From positions 7,252,819-7,316,818 of the forward strand of contig OZ026847.1 in NCBI GenBank assembly GCA_964023205.1: a DNA stretch of 64,000 bases, in the 5' to 3' direction. Shown here piece by piece: positions 1 through 15,039 of the stretch (position 1 is the stretch's first letter; every line of letters starts with the position of its first letter). The stretch comes from Lutraria lutraria. Its lineage: Eukaryota; Mollusca; Bivalvia; Venerida; Mactridae. The notes beneath the pieces were generated by a model. That model made no database searches. It was not told the origin of the DNA and worked only from the letters and a program-made list of their open reading frames with translations. The translations under genes were made by a program, and so were the position numbers.

Positions 1-105
1 CCTTATCTCCGCATTTGAATTCGTGGGGATTTGATTTTGTGGATGAGTCGAACCACGAAATCCACGAAATTAAATCCCCAACGAAAATTAATGATTCTAC
101 AGTAT
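1..105 (+). repeat. Dispersed non-coding repeat, family R1 (3' part)
   Basis: Contains CGTGGGGATTTGAT, CACGAAATCCACGAAATTAA and a terminal ATTCTACAGTAT. Closely similar copies occur at 27860-28085, 28430-28520 (5' part), 36940-37120 and, reversed, about 45820-45895. No coding potential is seen; it behaves like a short non-autonomous element. Confidence 0.75.
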
Positions 106-254
106 ATATATATGCTAGTTGTACAAAGAACAATTTATACATATTTTATTTTGTAACGATATATTTTCTCTACTTGATTATCGTTCTTAATACTAACACT
201 CTTTATATCACTTTTATCAAAGACAATTCAACTTATCGCTGTTTTATTACGTAC

Positions 255-385
255 ATCCGAATACTATCTGTACTGGATTACTCAATATTTTCCCCAGTTT
301 GTTGGTAGCTGAACATTGATATGTCCCTGAATCCTCTTGACCATCTGGATGTTGTATAGATAATTTACCTGCGCTTAATGTATAC
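255..385 (-). CDS. Cont: Contactin-like exon 7: second half of Ig domain 1
   Basis: Reads YTLSAGKLSIQHPDGQEDSG then TYQCSATNKLGKILSNPVQI. DSGTYQCSATN carries the second Ig Cys. Acceptor ttaccag; the donor is either GGAT|GTACGT or one four bases later (GTAATA). More exons must lie beyond the left edge. Confidence 0.78.
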
Positions 386-3300
386 CTGGTAATTATATAA
401 TCATATAAAATTAATATAAGCAATGATCATACTTAAGTTGGAGAATTATCTTTCATCCGTTTTAAAGAATTCATCTTCATAGATATGATATACGAGCTTG
501 GATATTAATATAAAAATTGATTGATAATTGATAGTAATTGTGATAAAAATGAAAATCAAGGTGTATCGAGGTGTTTCCATTATTCAAACACGAGTCATGA
601 ACATTATGAAATGTACCTCGGTATGTAAATCAGGTTCACTATCATCAGAAACGTACGTACAGACTTTTGAGGGATTTACAAGCAGTGACTAACACATCAG
701 ATTTAAAATTACCCCCGCCCCAAATTGTAAATTGTAAACACGCACGCACCCTCATACCCACGCACGCACGCACACACGCATACACCCCACGCGCACGCAC
801 TCACGCACCCTGCATGTACCTGGTATTTGAAGATGATGTAACTGGTTGATCACCATCAACGAACCATTCATACAGCGGGTTAGGGTTACCATAAGCTTCA
901 CATCTTATAAAGGCGTCCGGTGGATCACCGAAAATAACGAGATTCCTGGGTTGTCCTTTCATAATTGGTCCTCGTTCAATGTCCGCCTCACTCGATGTCA
1001 CCTGACCATAATCTTAAATAACACCACAATCAGATGTAAACATCATTTAGCCAATACAGTGTAGCTCGACCATGTTTTTTAGCCGTGATGGAAGACTACA
1101 CTAAATCAACTAGGTATGCAATATGAGCATGTTACATTTATCTTATCATTATGTTTTAGTCAGATTTGTTCCGAATATCCATTGTCCCCTATTTGACTTA
1201 GTAGTTTATTCGGAATAATTTCGTCACGGCTTAAAAAACATGGTCAAGCTATAAATCAAAGCTTCTTTGTGTTGTTGTATTAAAGTTATATATCGAATGA
1301 AACAAAACATGTTTATTTAGTGGACATTATTTAACTATATCAACAGGAATCTATATCAACATTTAATTGGTATAAATACGAGCAGTAAATAAACAAAGTT
1401 ATTATACATGTACCGAAATCTCTGTCTTCTATTTTTTTAGCTTGCACATCAGAAAGTAGAATTTCACAGATATATCCTGATGCTATACTTGGTGACACTA
1501 CCTTCCATCCAAAACCATTGATTAAAGACCCTACATCAAAATTAACATCAATCAAATTACAGTATATATCGGACAATCAATGAATAAAATGATTTCTTTT
1601 CTAAAGACTGTACCTGTCATATCAAACTTATATAATTAAGTTATATTAGCACGATACTATGTTCTTTTCTTTTAATCTTCTATATCTCTTTATCATTAAT
1701 ACTAATTTTGATTTAAACTATCGACTGTTTTAACGTTATTTTCTACTAAATAATTATATTAAGTTGCATGAAATACTGGAAATGATCAAACAAGATTTAC
1801 CTCCCCTAACATATGCTATTCTGGTAAATTTTGGCACGTGATCATGTTCCACGTCATGCCTAGGAGCTTCACCATAAGCCCAGTAGAATGCACCAGAAGT
1901 GTCCACTATTTGATCACCAGTCCAAATCAAGCCACCATCAAAATAGACCCCACTTGTAAACCAAACGGTATCACTATCAACAAAACAAAGAATGTACAAT
2001 ACCTCCGAAGCATTTCTAAAAATATCAAATGTGTTCATTTATTACGCTTTACTCAGTTAAGTTTATCATACTTTGCGTTAAGAAAACTTATCTTTTAGAA
2101 TTAACTTTTTTGTGTTATGAATATACGCTGCATATAATTATATGCTGATTGCTAAATCATTGAACAATTTAATAAAATAGCGCATAAACTATAGTTCCTG
2201 CCATATCCCTTCATTGTAGTATAAACACATGTCCTATTGATCATTCATCAATGTAGCATACCCACGTGTTCTAACAATCATTTATCAATGTAGTGTACAC
2301 ACATGTTCTATCAATCATCAATCAATGAAGTATACACACATGTTCTATCAATTATCAATCAATGTAGTATAAACACATGTTCTTACAATCATTCATCAAT
2401 GTAGTATACACACATGTTCTATCAATCATCAATCAATGAAGTATACACACATGTTCTATCAATTATCAATCAATGTAGTATAAACACATGTTCTTACAAT
2501 CATTCATCAATGTAGTATACACACATGTTCTATCAATTATCAATCAATGTAGTATACACACGTGTTCTGTCAATTATCAATCAATTATTCTATTAATCAT
2601 TCGTTAATGTAGTATATTTATTTGATTGGATTTAACGCCATTTTCAACATTATTTCAGTCATATCATGGCGGGTAGTTATCGTAACCATGAAACTTCTCT
2701 GGATTACATTAACCAGTACTAACCACATTATATCCACAAGGTACTATACCAAGCTACCCCTCCTAAATCAGAGATGAAGGACAATTTAACATAGGATGTA
2801 ATATATTCATGTAAAACTGTCACGGACAGTCACAACTTCTTGATCAGTTGGCCAACACTCTAATTACTGAGCTAGCCGGGCGGGCTCAACACTTGTTTTT
2901 ACCATTATCTATCAGTGTAGTATCAACAAGTGTTCCATCTATAATTCATCAATCATTCATCATGTAGTATATATAACACTTGTTCTATCAATCATACTTC
3001 AGTGTATACAAACACTTGTTCTAACATCTATCAGTCAATATTTTATCAATTATCAATCAATGTAGAATAAACATTTGTTTTATCGATCATTCAACAATGT
3101 AGTATAAACACGTGTTCTATCCATTCATGCTTTATAAGTGATACATAATTCTGATCTTGTCAAATAATTTTTGTACAATAAATAGGACAATAAGTCGAAC
3201 TATTTAGTATCATAAGATCTCCATTTTAAACCAAGAATGTGTAGACAACATTATCTGTATCATAAAGTGTGATGCTGCAGGAGCATTTTCATATGATAAC

Positions 3301-6300
3301 AAATCTTGCTGGAAATAGTCTCATAACTAAAAAAATAGTCTTGCTCGCAAGTTTTTATCAGCTCTGTAAGAAGAATACAATACACTCTATTGAATTGAAA
3401 TATCCATTTGGCCAACCCCTCGGTATTACGAGATAAATATACATTTCACTTTTTTTTTTAAATATTAACTTACTCGTGTAAGTCATTTTTTATCAACCAA
3501 TCTGACACAAACTTGTGCTCAGATAAACTATTTACTGTCAAAAGTTTTGCACCATCCGCCTGAAATAATAAAATAATAAAGACGCACAAAAATGGTTATA
3601 GACCAGTATAAACGTGGTTTCAGATTCAAACAAATAAAATAAAAGGTTTTAATTTTAATGTGGATATTATTACATAATGTTCATTATTCATGAAAAATAA
3701 TCGAACATTTAGCTATGTTTTAAAGCACGTTAGAATAACTGAGAATGATAATTATTATGAGAAATAATAGAAATAATGCACTTTATGCCCTAAATAATAA
3801 TGTTGTGTATTTTGTCAATGAACATGTATTATACTTTACCCAGCATGCAGAGTCAGCCTCTTCATAAATCAGTTTCTTTGTTTGTTCAAAATTGTAGCAT
3901 CTGCCAGCGTTCAATGCCCATCCTGTGGGGCAACCTGTGATATATCAATGTTGTATTACTTTATTACAAAATATATAAATTGTATTATATCAATGTTGTA
4001 TTCCTATATTACAAAATCTAAAACTTGTATTATGTCAATGTTGTATTACTTTATTGCAAAATCTATAAACTGTATTATATCAATGTTGTATTACTTTACT
4101 ACAAAATCTAAAACATGTACGTATTATATTAATGTTGTATAACTTTATTACAAAATATATAAATTGTATTATATCAATGTTGTATTCCTATATTACAAAA
4201 TCTAAAACTTGTATTATGTCAATGTTGTATTACTTTAATTTACTACAAAATGTATAAACTGTTCTATATCAATGTTGTATTACACTATTACACTATATAA
4301 CCTGTATTATATCAATGTTGTATTACTTTATTACACAATATATAAATTGTATTATATCAATGTTGTATTACTTTACTACACAATATATTACCTGTATTAT
4401 ATCAATATTGTATTATACTACACAAACTATAAACTGTATTATATCATTTTTTATGTCCAACTTTGATTCAAATGATTTGATATACCACGAAATATAAAAC
4501 CTGTTTTACATAAACGCTGTATGCTAATGACTGTCTATACCACGAAATATAAACCTGCATTATATTAATGTTGTATCTTAATGGTATATTGTACGACACA
4601 ATCTAAAAACTTTTTCAATATCCAAATACGAGTAAGCCAAATTTGACGTAGAAAATCCAGATATTTTAATTCTGTTACTTAAGTCAAAATCACCTTTGTG
4701 AATAGAATGTTTAAGATTTGAATATAAAGTCACAGTCGTGTAAAATCTTCACTGAATTACGTATTAGCATACATTGTGTCAATAGTCAGTAAGAGTTTAC
4801 TACTCTGAACACCAAGCACTGTATACTTTATCTACTGATGAATATAACGATAAAGACTGACAACACGGCATTGGATTTCACCCAAAGTCAAATGTAGTAA
4901 TAATACTCATATTACAACAGGAGTGGGTTTATACAATAGGGTGATATCCGTTTAAATTATAGTGTTTAATATAAGCAATATTTTATACTGACAAAATAAA
5001 CTGTTTTTATGAATGTAATAATAGAAATGAATTAAAATTTATATTTTAATATATATTTTATAAATTTACATAAATGGAAAGTATATCAAACGAATGCAAA
5101 CATTGATATGAATAACTAGTAGTGCTTATTATCATTATCATATTTTTGTTTTGTAATGTATTTTTCAGGCCTAGTGCGCCTATACCACACATTCATGGAT
5201 CACCTCGCCGGTTCCACTATAGATCAAATCTTACAGATGAACCCGGAAATGCCAATTTCCGTAGTACGATACGGATCCGATATAGCATAGTTACACCATA
5301 TTGCCAACATGGTGGTGGTGTAGTACTACTATAGTAATAATATATTACCAACATAGTGGTGGTGTAGTACTACTATAGTAATAATATATTACCAACATGG
5401 TGGTGGTGTAGTACTACTATAGTAATAATATATTACCAACATGGTGGTGGTGTAGTACTACTATAGTAATAATATATTACCAACATGGTGGTGGTGTAGT
5501 ACTACTATAGTAATAATATATTACCAACATGGTGGTGGTGTAGTACTACTATAGTAATAATATATTACCAACATGGTGGTGGTGTAGTACTACTATAGTA
5601 ATAATATATTACCAACATAGTGGTGGTGTAGTACAAACATAGTAATAATATATTACCAACATGGTGGTGGTGTAGTACTACTATAGTAATAATATATTAC
5701 CAACATGGTGGTGGTGTAGTACTACTATAGTAATAATATATTACTAACATAGTGGTAGTGTAGTACAAACATAGTAATAATATATTACCATCATAGTGGT
5801 GGTGCAGTACAAACATAGTAATAATATATTTCCAACATAGTGGTGGTGTAGTACTACTATAGTAATAATATATTACCAACATAGTGGTGGTGTAGTACAA
5901 ACATAGTAAATAATATATTACCAACATAGTGGTTGTGTAGTACAAACATAGTAATAATATATTACCAACATAGTGGTGGTGTAGTACAAACATAGTAATA
6001 ATATATTACCAACATAGTGGTGGTGTAGTACAAACATAGTAATAATATATTACCAACATAGTGGTGGTGTAGTACAAACATAGTAATAATATATTACCAA
6101 CATAGTGGTGGTGTAGTACAAACATAGTAATAATATATTACCAACATAGTGGTGGTGTAGTACAAACATAGTAATAATATATTACCAACATGGTGGTGGT
6201 GTAGTACTACTATAGTAATAATATATTACCAACATAGTGGTGGTGTAGTACAAACATAGTAATAATATATTACCAACATAGTGGTGGTGTAGTACTACTA

Positions 6301-7479
6301 TAGTAATAATATATTACCAACATAGTGGTGGTGTAGCACAAACATAGTAATAATATATTACCAACATGGCGGTGTAGTACGAACATTGTAATAATATATT
6401 ACCAACATGATAGTGATGTGGTACATTCATAGTAATAATATATTACCAACCTGGTGGTGGTGTGGTACAAACGTAGTAACACTATATTACCATCAGAGTA
6501 ACACTATATTACCAAACTACTGGTAACAAACTAACAGTATAGTATTCATATACTAGTAAAATCGTACCTGCATAGTATAGTACCAACATAGTATCCATAT
6601 AAGAAAAGAAATATATTCATGCACAAATACTAGCATTTTCATAGCCACGTTATATAGTATAAACATATTACCAACACACTACTTCATAATACCAATATAA
6701 CACTGACATAGTGATAACAATGTTGCTTTGTTATTAGACAATTATTGTAGTGATGCTTTTTTACTAAAAAGAAAAAATATTTTTAAAAAAAGGATAAAGG
6801 AAAGTGCCAGTTGGATGTTGTTGTTTTTTGTTGATAATAAAAAAAAATATTTCGACCTAAATATAAACATATTTTAATATACAGTGAGAAATAAAGAGCC
6901 AATCGTTTGAGCGTGGACATGTTGCCAGCTAAATTAAAGTTTTTTTTAGGGAAATCATCGCTTATTCTTGATTAATGATTTAACTTGCACATTTTAATTG
7001 TAAAGACAAAAAGCACTGTATAATCTGATAATATTCATAGCAGAAATTTTACATTTTCAATCCACTTTACACGTGTGTCTGTTTTAATATTAGAATTGAA
7101 GTAAAAGACATGAATCCAAGTGTACAGTTGTATTCATGTCATGAAACCAAAGATTAAAAGTAATATAATTTATTGACTTCACAGTATATGCATTTATAAA
7201 TATATGAAAATATATACAGTATAATCATACATCTATGACAGACACATAGCACCTACTTGTTTTCGATAGAATTTATGTATATGATGTAAACTTGTTTACA
7301 ATGTTCAGTTAGATAAAATATCCAGGCTCTATAAGACTTTAAAGCAAAATGGCGGACACAATTAATTGCCGTCTATTTTCTTTACATTTCTACCTGGTAA
7401 AATATGTACCTGTTGAGAATTGTCCGAAGATTCCATCCACATGTATTAAGACGAATATAACAGGTAATATGTTCCACAT
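255..7479 (-). CDS. Cont: Contactin-type adhesion protein, 5' part (7 coding exons, runs off left edge)
   Basis: Assembled from seven exons on the minus strand: 7479-7410, 3934-3840, 3559-3474, 1973-1801, 1530-1414, 1012-820 and 385-255. Every intron has AG and GT ends and all six junctions keep phase, giving about 288 residues before the last donor. The order is signal peptide, C-type lectin domain (CPTGW start, GYICEI end), a linker DFDYGQ...ERGP, and one complete Ig domain (Cys in AFIRCEAYGNPNP, Cys in DSGTYQCSATNKLG). A lectin domain followed by Ig domains is the layout of invertebrate contactin; known members continue with more Ig and fibronectin III domains and a GPI anchor, and act at septate junctions and in neural adhesion. 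That remainder would lie left of position 255. No WND-type calcium-binding motif is seen in the lectin domain, so sugar binding is doubtful. Another lectin-Ig protein is possible but less likely. Confidence 0.8.
738..812. repeat. CACG/CACA microsatellite
   Basis: Impure run of CACGCACGCACC and CACACACGCA steps in the contactin intron, ending seven bases before the exon 6 donor edge at 820. Confidence 0.85.
820..1012 (-). CDS. Cont: Contactin-like exon 6: linker and first half of Ig domain 1
   Basis: Reads DYGQVTSSEADIERGPIMKG then QPRNLVIFGDPPDAFIRCEA and YGNPNPLYEWFVDGDQPVTS. The first Ig Cys is in FIRCEA and the core Trp in YEWF. I chose acceptor atttaag because it keeps phase; the nearer ggtcag runs into a stop. 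Donor AG|GTACAT. Confidence 0.8.
1062..1251. mobile_element. MITE of 190 bp with about 27-bp inverted ends
   Basis: The left end TAGCTCGACCATGTTTTTTA and the right end, reversed, TAGCTTGACCATGTTTTTTA match for about 27 bp up to GCCGTGA. The interior has no ORF. It sits in the contactin intron between 1012 and 1414. Confidence 0.75.
1414..1530 (-). CDS. Cont: Contactin-like exon 5: end of lectin domain
   Basis: Reads GSLINGFGWKVVSPSIASGY then ICEILLSDVQAKKIEDRDF. GYICEI is the closing Cys strand of the lectin fold. Acceptor tttgatgtag, donor CG|GTACAT, 117 bp, phase 1 at both ends. Confidence 0.78.
1801..1973 (-). CDS. Cont: Contactin-like exon 4: lectin domain core
   Basis: Reads DDTVWFTSGVYFDGGLIWTG and on to EAPRHDVEHDHVPKFTRIAY. 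VWFTSG...WTG...FYWAYGEAP matches the W-TSG and W-P-G-P core of C-type lectin domains. Acceptor ttttgttgatag. A nearby AG (tttttag, about 50 bases upstream) would shift the frame, so I rejected it. Donor GAG|GTAAAT. Confidence 0.78.
2212..2620. repeat. Minisatellite, about 38-bp unit with a three-unit higher-order period
   Basis: Units carry ACACATGTTCTATCAAT and ATCAATGTAGTATA. Three variants (ending AATGAAGTATACACACA, AATGTAGTATAAACACA and CATCAATGTAGTATACAC) recur in the same order at least twice in 2290-2520. Diverged copies return at about 2905-3125, after the SINE. Confidence 0.85.
2623..2888 (-). mobile_element. tRNA-headed SINE (Meta-like), minus strand
   Basis: Reversed, it starts with a degraded tRNA-like head (GCTAGCTCAGTAATTAGAGT) and ends with TGCCCGCCATGATATGACTG-like sequence followed by AAATAATGTTGAAAATGGCG. 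The same element is at 13281-13568 and 24420-24712. It splits the minisatellite at 2212-3125. Confidence 0.75.
3474..3559 (-). CDS. Cont: Contactin-like exon 3: lectin domain
   Basis: Reads ADGAKLLTVNSLSEHKFVSD then WLIKNDLH. The pattern GAxLLxVNSxxEHxFVxxWL is typical of the second helix and strand of C-type lectin domains. Acceptor ttatttcag, donor GA|GTAAGT, phase 0 to phase 2, 86 bp. Confidence 0.8.
3840..3934 (-). CDS. Cont: Contactin-like exon 2: start of C-type lectin domain
   Basis: Reads GCPTGWALNAGRCYNF, then a 16-residue helix-type stretch ending EEADSACW. CPxGW and CY(N/F)F are standard openings of C-type lectin folds. Acceptor tatcacag, which has a weak pyrimidine tract; donor TGG|GTAAAG. 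The acceptor abuts the minisatellite at 3942-4470. Confidence 0.75.
3942..4615. repeat. AT-rich minisatellite, about 45-bp unit
   Basis: Repeats of TATATCAATGTTGTATTACT followed by TTATTACAAAAT and TATAAACTG. Regular to about 4470, with degraded copies to 4615. It touches the 3' splice site of contactin exon 2. Confidence 0.85.
5296..6480. repeat. Large 44-bp minisatellite, about 26 copies, two variants
   Basis: The unit is ATATATTACCAACATGGTGG then TGGTGTAGTAC, followed by either TACTATAGTAATA (variant a) or AAACATAGTAATA (variant b). The left block, about 5300-5620, is all a; b dominates 5900-6180; they mix after that. It lies inside contactin intron 1. Confidence 0.9.
6481..7409. other. 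Contactin intron 1, remainder
   Basis: AT-rich intron sequence with no exon, element ends or regular repeat that I can support. An AAAATGGCGGAC stretch near 7346 resembles a YY1-type site, but it is downstream of the start codon in transcription terms. Confidence 0.5.
7410..7479 (-). CDS. Cont: Contactin-like exon 1: start codon and signal peptide
   Basis: ATG at 7479-7477. Encodes MWNILPVIFVLIHVDGIFGQ and four more residues, a short hydrophobic leader with a likely cleavage near GIFGQ. Donor G|GTACAT. It ends in phase 1, matching the next exon, which opens with two bases of a Gly codon. There is no in-frame alternative ATG inside the leader. Confidence 0.72.
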
Positions 7480-10400
7480 AATTTCACCGTTTTCATCTAT
7501 GTCTTTTTAAACAAAATTTATTCTTTTTTCTACAAATTTAAACATAGTCTACCGCGCATCAGCTACCCGTGTAACATGATACATGCCAGGTATGTCTCTG
7601 TTGAATTCACATAACATCGAGGGTAATTAAAAGGTAGTCTAACTTATTGTTGAAAATAAAAATATTCATTTTAGTAAAGTTTGCTCTTCCTTGTAGATCG
7701 GCATAATGCAAAACGGTGTTGTAGACAATCGCATGTGTACATTGATTCAATGGTGTATTTTGTTACCAAACCTTATATTCTGTAACTACATTTATACATT
7801 ATTATATTTAAATAAGCTTCTATTCTTTAATCATTAAAAAATCACCTAATATTTAATTAACTAATGATTTGTTAAGAAACAGTGATTGAATGTTTGGAAT
7901 ATTACCTGTGACCAATATACACACGTATATACACACACGTGTCCAAGGTCTTACTTTTTTGCTGGATTCACTTCTGTAGCATATGAACGAAGCGTAGTGC
8001 GTTAGTCTGGTTCCTTTTGATAAGTTCTTCGTTAAGCAGTGCCAGGGTTATATACTAGGTCCGGTAATTCAGACCAGCATATAGATTTAAACTGGTTCCC
8101 GTTGACACTGGCTGTACAGAACCAACAGGTATGGCATAAATTTTCAGGACGCTGATTGGACAATTTTGGTAATCTCGCGAGACTTTTCGTTAGTCGCATT
8201 TTCTCCGCTCGATGTATTTGTTTCACGTGTAGTTTGTTTTATCAAAACATGGAAGCTGAATAATTATTGTCATATCATTGTTTTTTCCAATTTACCTTTT
8301 ATTCAGCCAATTTTTTTTTTACTATTCACAAGATTCTGTGCGGCAAAGGCTGTCAAAAGAAATAAAACCATTAATTTCATACAAATTACAACAGCAAAAT
8401 GTAGTAAATCCAATAATTCCATGCAAATAAAAATAGCAAATAGCATTAAATCCAATAATTTCATACAAATTACAATAGCAAATAGCAGTAAATCCAATAA
8501 TTTAATACAAATTACAATAGCAAATAGCAGTAAATCCAATAATTACATGCAAATAACAATAGCAAATAGCAGTAAATCAAATAATTTAATACAAATTACA
8601 ATAGCAAATAGCGGTAAATCCAATAATTCCATGCAAATAACAATAGCAAATAGCAGAAAATCCAATAATTTCATACAAATTAAACTGGCAAATAGCAGTG
8701 AATCCAATAATTTCATACAAATGACAATAGTAAATAGGAGTAAATCCAATAGTTTTATTCAAAATACAATAGCAAATAGCAGTAAATCCTAATAATTTTA
8801 CACAATAGCAAATAGTAGTAAGTCCAACAATTTCATACTTTCGTACAAATTATCATAAACATCATATTTTAGTTTAAGATTTTTTTGTAACATGAATTTA
8901 CATTTATTGATATGATGGGTCAGATCTCATTTTACAATTTTATATGCATTTTGTAAGCTGTGGAATGAACAAAGCAGTTGGAAAAAATTAAACATATGAA
9001 GAAAAGAAAAGAGGTAGCATGTTAGATATTTATCTTACGGAGAAGAGAGAGGCAAGTATGTAATACAGTAAAGTCACCCACAGCACCAGTAATGCATTAA
9101 CTAAACAATGGTCAATAGAAGGAATGTCTAAATGATGAATTGAGTGGTAACAAAATTTAAGCATATAACCATGCAAATATCAACATCAGATTAATTAGAA
9201 TTTGTTATGTATGTTGGTCTAAGCCGGCCAAGGGTCCCCATATCAAATTAAATCTCTCACGATTGAAAGTTTGTTTTGCAACCACTTTTTCTGATTTGTA
9301 TGAAGAAATTAATTGTTTTTTTAAAACATTCAAGACTTGGTAACGATTTCTTCATTTTTACTTAGAATAATAGTGTATCAATGATTATATTAAATTTGTT
9401 ATTTCCCAATATAATATCGTGTTTATTCCAGGTTAAATCTATATTAGCACAATTGCTCTGTACCCACCTATTGGATTGCATTGTAAAAAATTCTCCATAC
9501 ATGTGTATTATGTACTACACAGTAGCCTGAACAAACATGGATGAAAATTTACAATGTGAAAGTTGAGGACTGTGTTCAAAATAAAAAATAAACATGGAAT
9601 AACAATTAAAACTTAAAATCCAAAGTATGGGAACCCTCAATGACATATTTAAGTTACTGTAGGACCTAGTAGTTTAAATTAATTTTGACATTAAAATACA
9701 TTATTCTGACGATTGAATTTAGCATTAGTTCAGGTGAGAAATATAGACAAAAATTATTGTTAATCATCAAACATTATTTTACTAATATAGAAATGTACAT
9801 TTATGCATAAGCTATTGATAAAACTCATATCAGTTATCTATTTTCAGTAATTATTGAACAGTGCCATTTTTAAGGATGTATAGCAAAAGTGTCAGGCGGC
9901 CATTTGGTCAAAAAGTTGTGCTCTGACGATTTATCTTAATTTCTACAAAGTGTTGGTCATTTAGATAACATAGCGTCATACTGAAAAATGTTGACGAACA
10001 ACAACACGGACAACTGTTGCTACATCTAGGATAGGTTGCTAAATCGTAGTTACATCGTAACTCCTATCATACACTCATCAATTCTACATGACTTATCTCC
10101 CTTACTATGCGCATAGAATTATCCTATAGCAGGTGGTTTTATTGACTACTACCTGTCTATATATAGGATGTATATATGACACTGTAAACATGTGATACAA
10201 TAGACATGTAACAAAATGTAATAAAGATTAATACATGTATACATTTCTGTTTCTAGTTGGATACATGAATTGATAAATCTACAACTTTGCTGGTGAGGCA
10301 TTTTTTTTTTATATTTACACGTATTTATCAATAGACAGACGTAAACTATGTTTGTTACTTACTACTTATACAAATTCATGCATGCATTATTTTGTGTGGA

Positions 10401-10957
10401 AACAAAGATATATACACATTCAGTATATTTGGTTCTGTTTGTCCACATTGTACCAATAAATCCATGCTCCGTAAGTCTACGTGTAAAATTATGCACAGTA
10501 GAAGATCAAGCTTAATCTGACGTGTATACGTATATATGTAATGTAGTGTAAATATGTATACACGCTTTTTATATCATGACCTCGTTAACAGTTAATTCAT
10601 TAATCTATGCAACATGAAACCAACATATAACCCCTCAGTTGACCAATATTGCATAGGTCACAGGGCTAAATTGAAATGTATTAATCATCTAAATGTAGAT
10701 ACTAAATATATGCAAACAAGTACATGTACTGATAATTTTCTTACACTATGAATGTTTTAAGTTCCCTACCAGTTTATGGACAGTGTGAAGTATGAGAAGC
10801 GAATTTATCTGACCCCAGACGACTCCATTTGTCCGTCTTGAAAAATGACAGAACTTTGAACCAGTCTATACTGTGATTATACACCTACCAAAACGAAAAC
10901 AAATTGCAACTACATGTATTACAATTAATTAAAGTAGCCATTGTCGAAATTTCAGTA
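7480..10957. other. Intergenic region between divergent genes
   Basis: Lies between the contactin-like start (minus strand) and the sulfotransferase start (plus strand), so it should hold both promoters. Apart from the 42-bp minisatellite at 8371-8850 I see no element boundaries and no convincing ORF. No TATA box or CpG-rich start region stands out. Confidence 0.5.
8371..8850. repeat. 42-bp minisatellite that stays open in several frames
   Basis: The unit is CAAATAGCAGTAAATCCAAT then AATTTCATACAAATTACAATAG. Units alternate between a TTTCATACAAATTACAATAG type and an ATGCAAATAACAATAG type. Because 42 is a multiple of three, it yields a 208-codon plus-strand ORF of 14-residue repeats (NSSKSNNFIQITIA) and two minus-strand ORFs. 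I see no promoter, intron or domain support, so I treat it as non-coding. Confidence 0.85.
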
Positions 10958-14338
<3,381 letters not shown>

Positions 14339-14509
14339 GTAAACATAATGAAGAATTTTATGACATAACTGTACATGGAGCTACATTTCTTTTTTTAATT
14401 TACTGGTTAAACATAATAAATGACTATAACATGGTGTAGAGATAGTATATATGTACTTTTATTTATTTAGCTTTGTGTATTATCTTGATCCATATTGTAT
14501 CTTAGAATG

Positions 14510-14515
14510 AATAAA
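14510..14515 (+). terminator. Candidate poly(A) signal AATAAA for the sulfotransferase gene
   Basis: Canonical AATAAA 172 bases after the stop codon. It overlaps the first bases of the downstream MITE copy. A weaker AATAAA-like run (CATAATAAATG) lies at about 14414. Confidence 0.45.
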
Positions 14516-14702
14516 GTCAAACCTGTGATCAAAGGCCATCCTTGGAAAAGATCAAATGTGACTTTATTGACAGGTGCCCTTTATTCAGAGGTAATTTTGT
14601 TTTAACTTTTAAACAATCAATGACGGTTCTTACAATACTGACCTTCATTCACAAGGTGACCTTTATTCGGAGATGACTGCTAACACAGACTTGACTGTAC
14701 TA
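14510..14702. mobile_element. MITE with AGTCNNACCTGTGA ends, copy 2
   Basis: Starts AAAGTCAAACCTGTGATCAA, contains GACCTTTATTCGGAGATGAC and ends CTAACACAGACTTGACTGTA. It is in the same orientation as the copy at 13822-14003. Confidence 0.65.
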
Positions 14703-14825
14703 ACATTTGACATGTATACAATTTATGGAAGATATGGAAGATTATTCTAAACCAAAACCAACTTCACAATCTTCAGATACCATCTTAATAATCTGTTTTA
14801 AAAATCATACCATTTTGTTTGTTTG

Positions 14826-15038
14826 AGTTTTTCGCCAAAAGTCATATAAGGCGGACAGTTCATCTAACCATTAATTGTTCTTGGGAAGAACCAGTACTAG
14901 TCTCAGTGAGCGTCTGTCTACTTTTTTCACATAAAGAGACATGGTCGGTAGCGGGACTCGAACCCACGACCTTCTATTAGTGACAGGTTACAGTAATTTG
15001 AAGTCAGCGACTTTAACCACTCGATCACGGTGGCGGAT
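14826..15038 (-). mobile_element. tRNA-headed SINE, second family, minus strand
   Basis: Reversed, the head reads CGTGATCGAGTGGTTAAAGT and GTGGGTTCGAGTCCCGCTAC (box B), the body CATGTCTCTTTATGTGA, and the tail GAACAATTAATGGTTAGATG. A plus-strand copy is at 24090-24335, and a head-less 3' part at about 36783-36915. Confidence 0.85.
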
Positions 15039-15039
15039 C

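Noticed and set aside
1973..2030. Upstream extension of contactin exon 4 (reading NASEVLYILCFV...)
   Set aside because: It would need a different acceptor that breaks phase with exon 3; the tract before gttgatag looks like intron.
5122..5334. 70-codon ORF with hydrophobic start
   Set aside because: No domain, runs into the minisatellite, no splice support.
5296..6480. CRISPR-like regular array
   Set aside because: Units are contiguous with no unique spacers and the setting is an animal intron.
10904..10957. Earlier in-frame ATG for the sulfotransferase
   Set aside because: The added 18 residues lack family likeness and a splice acceptor-like cag sits just before the chosen ATG.
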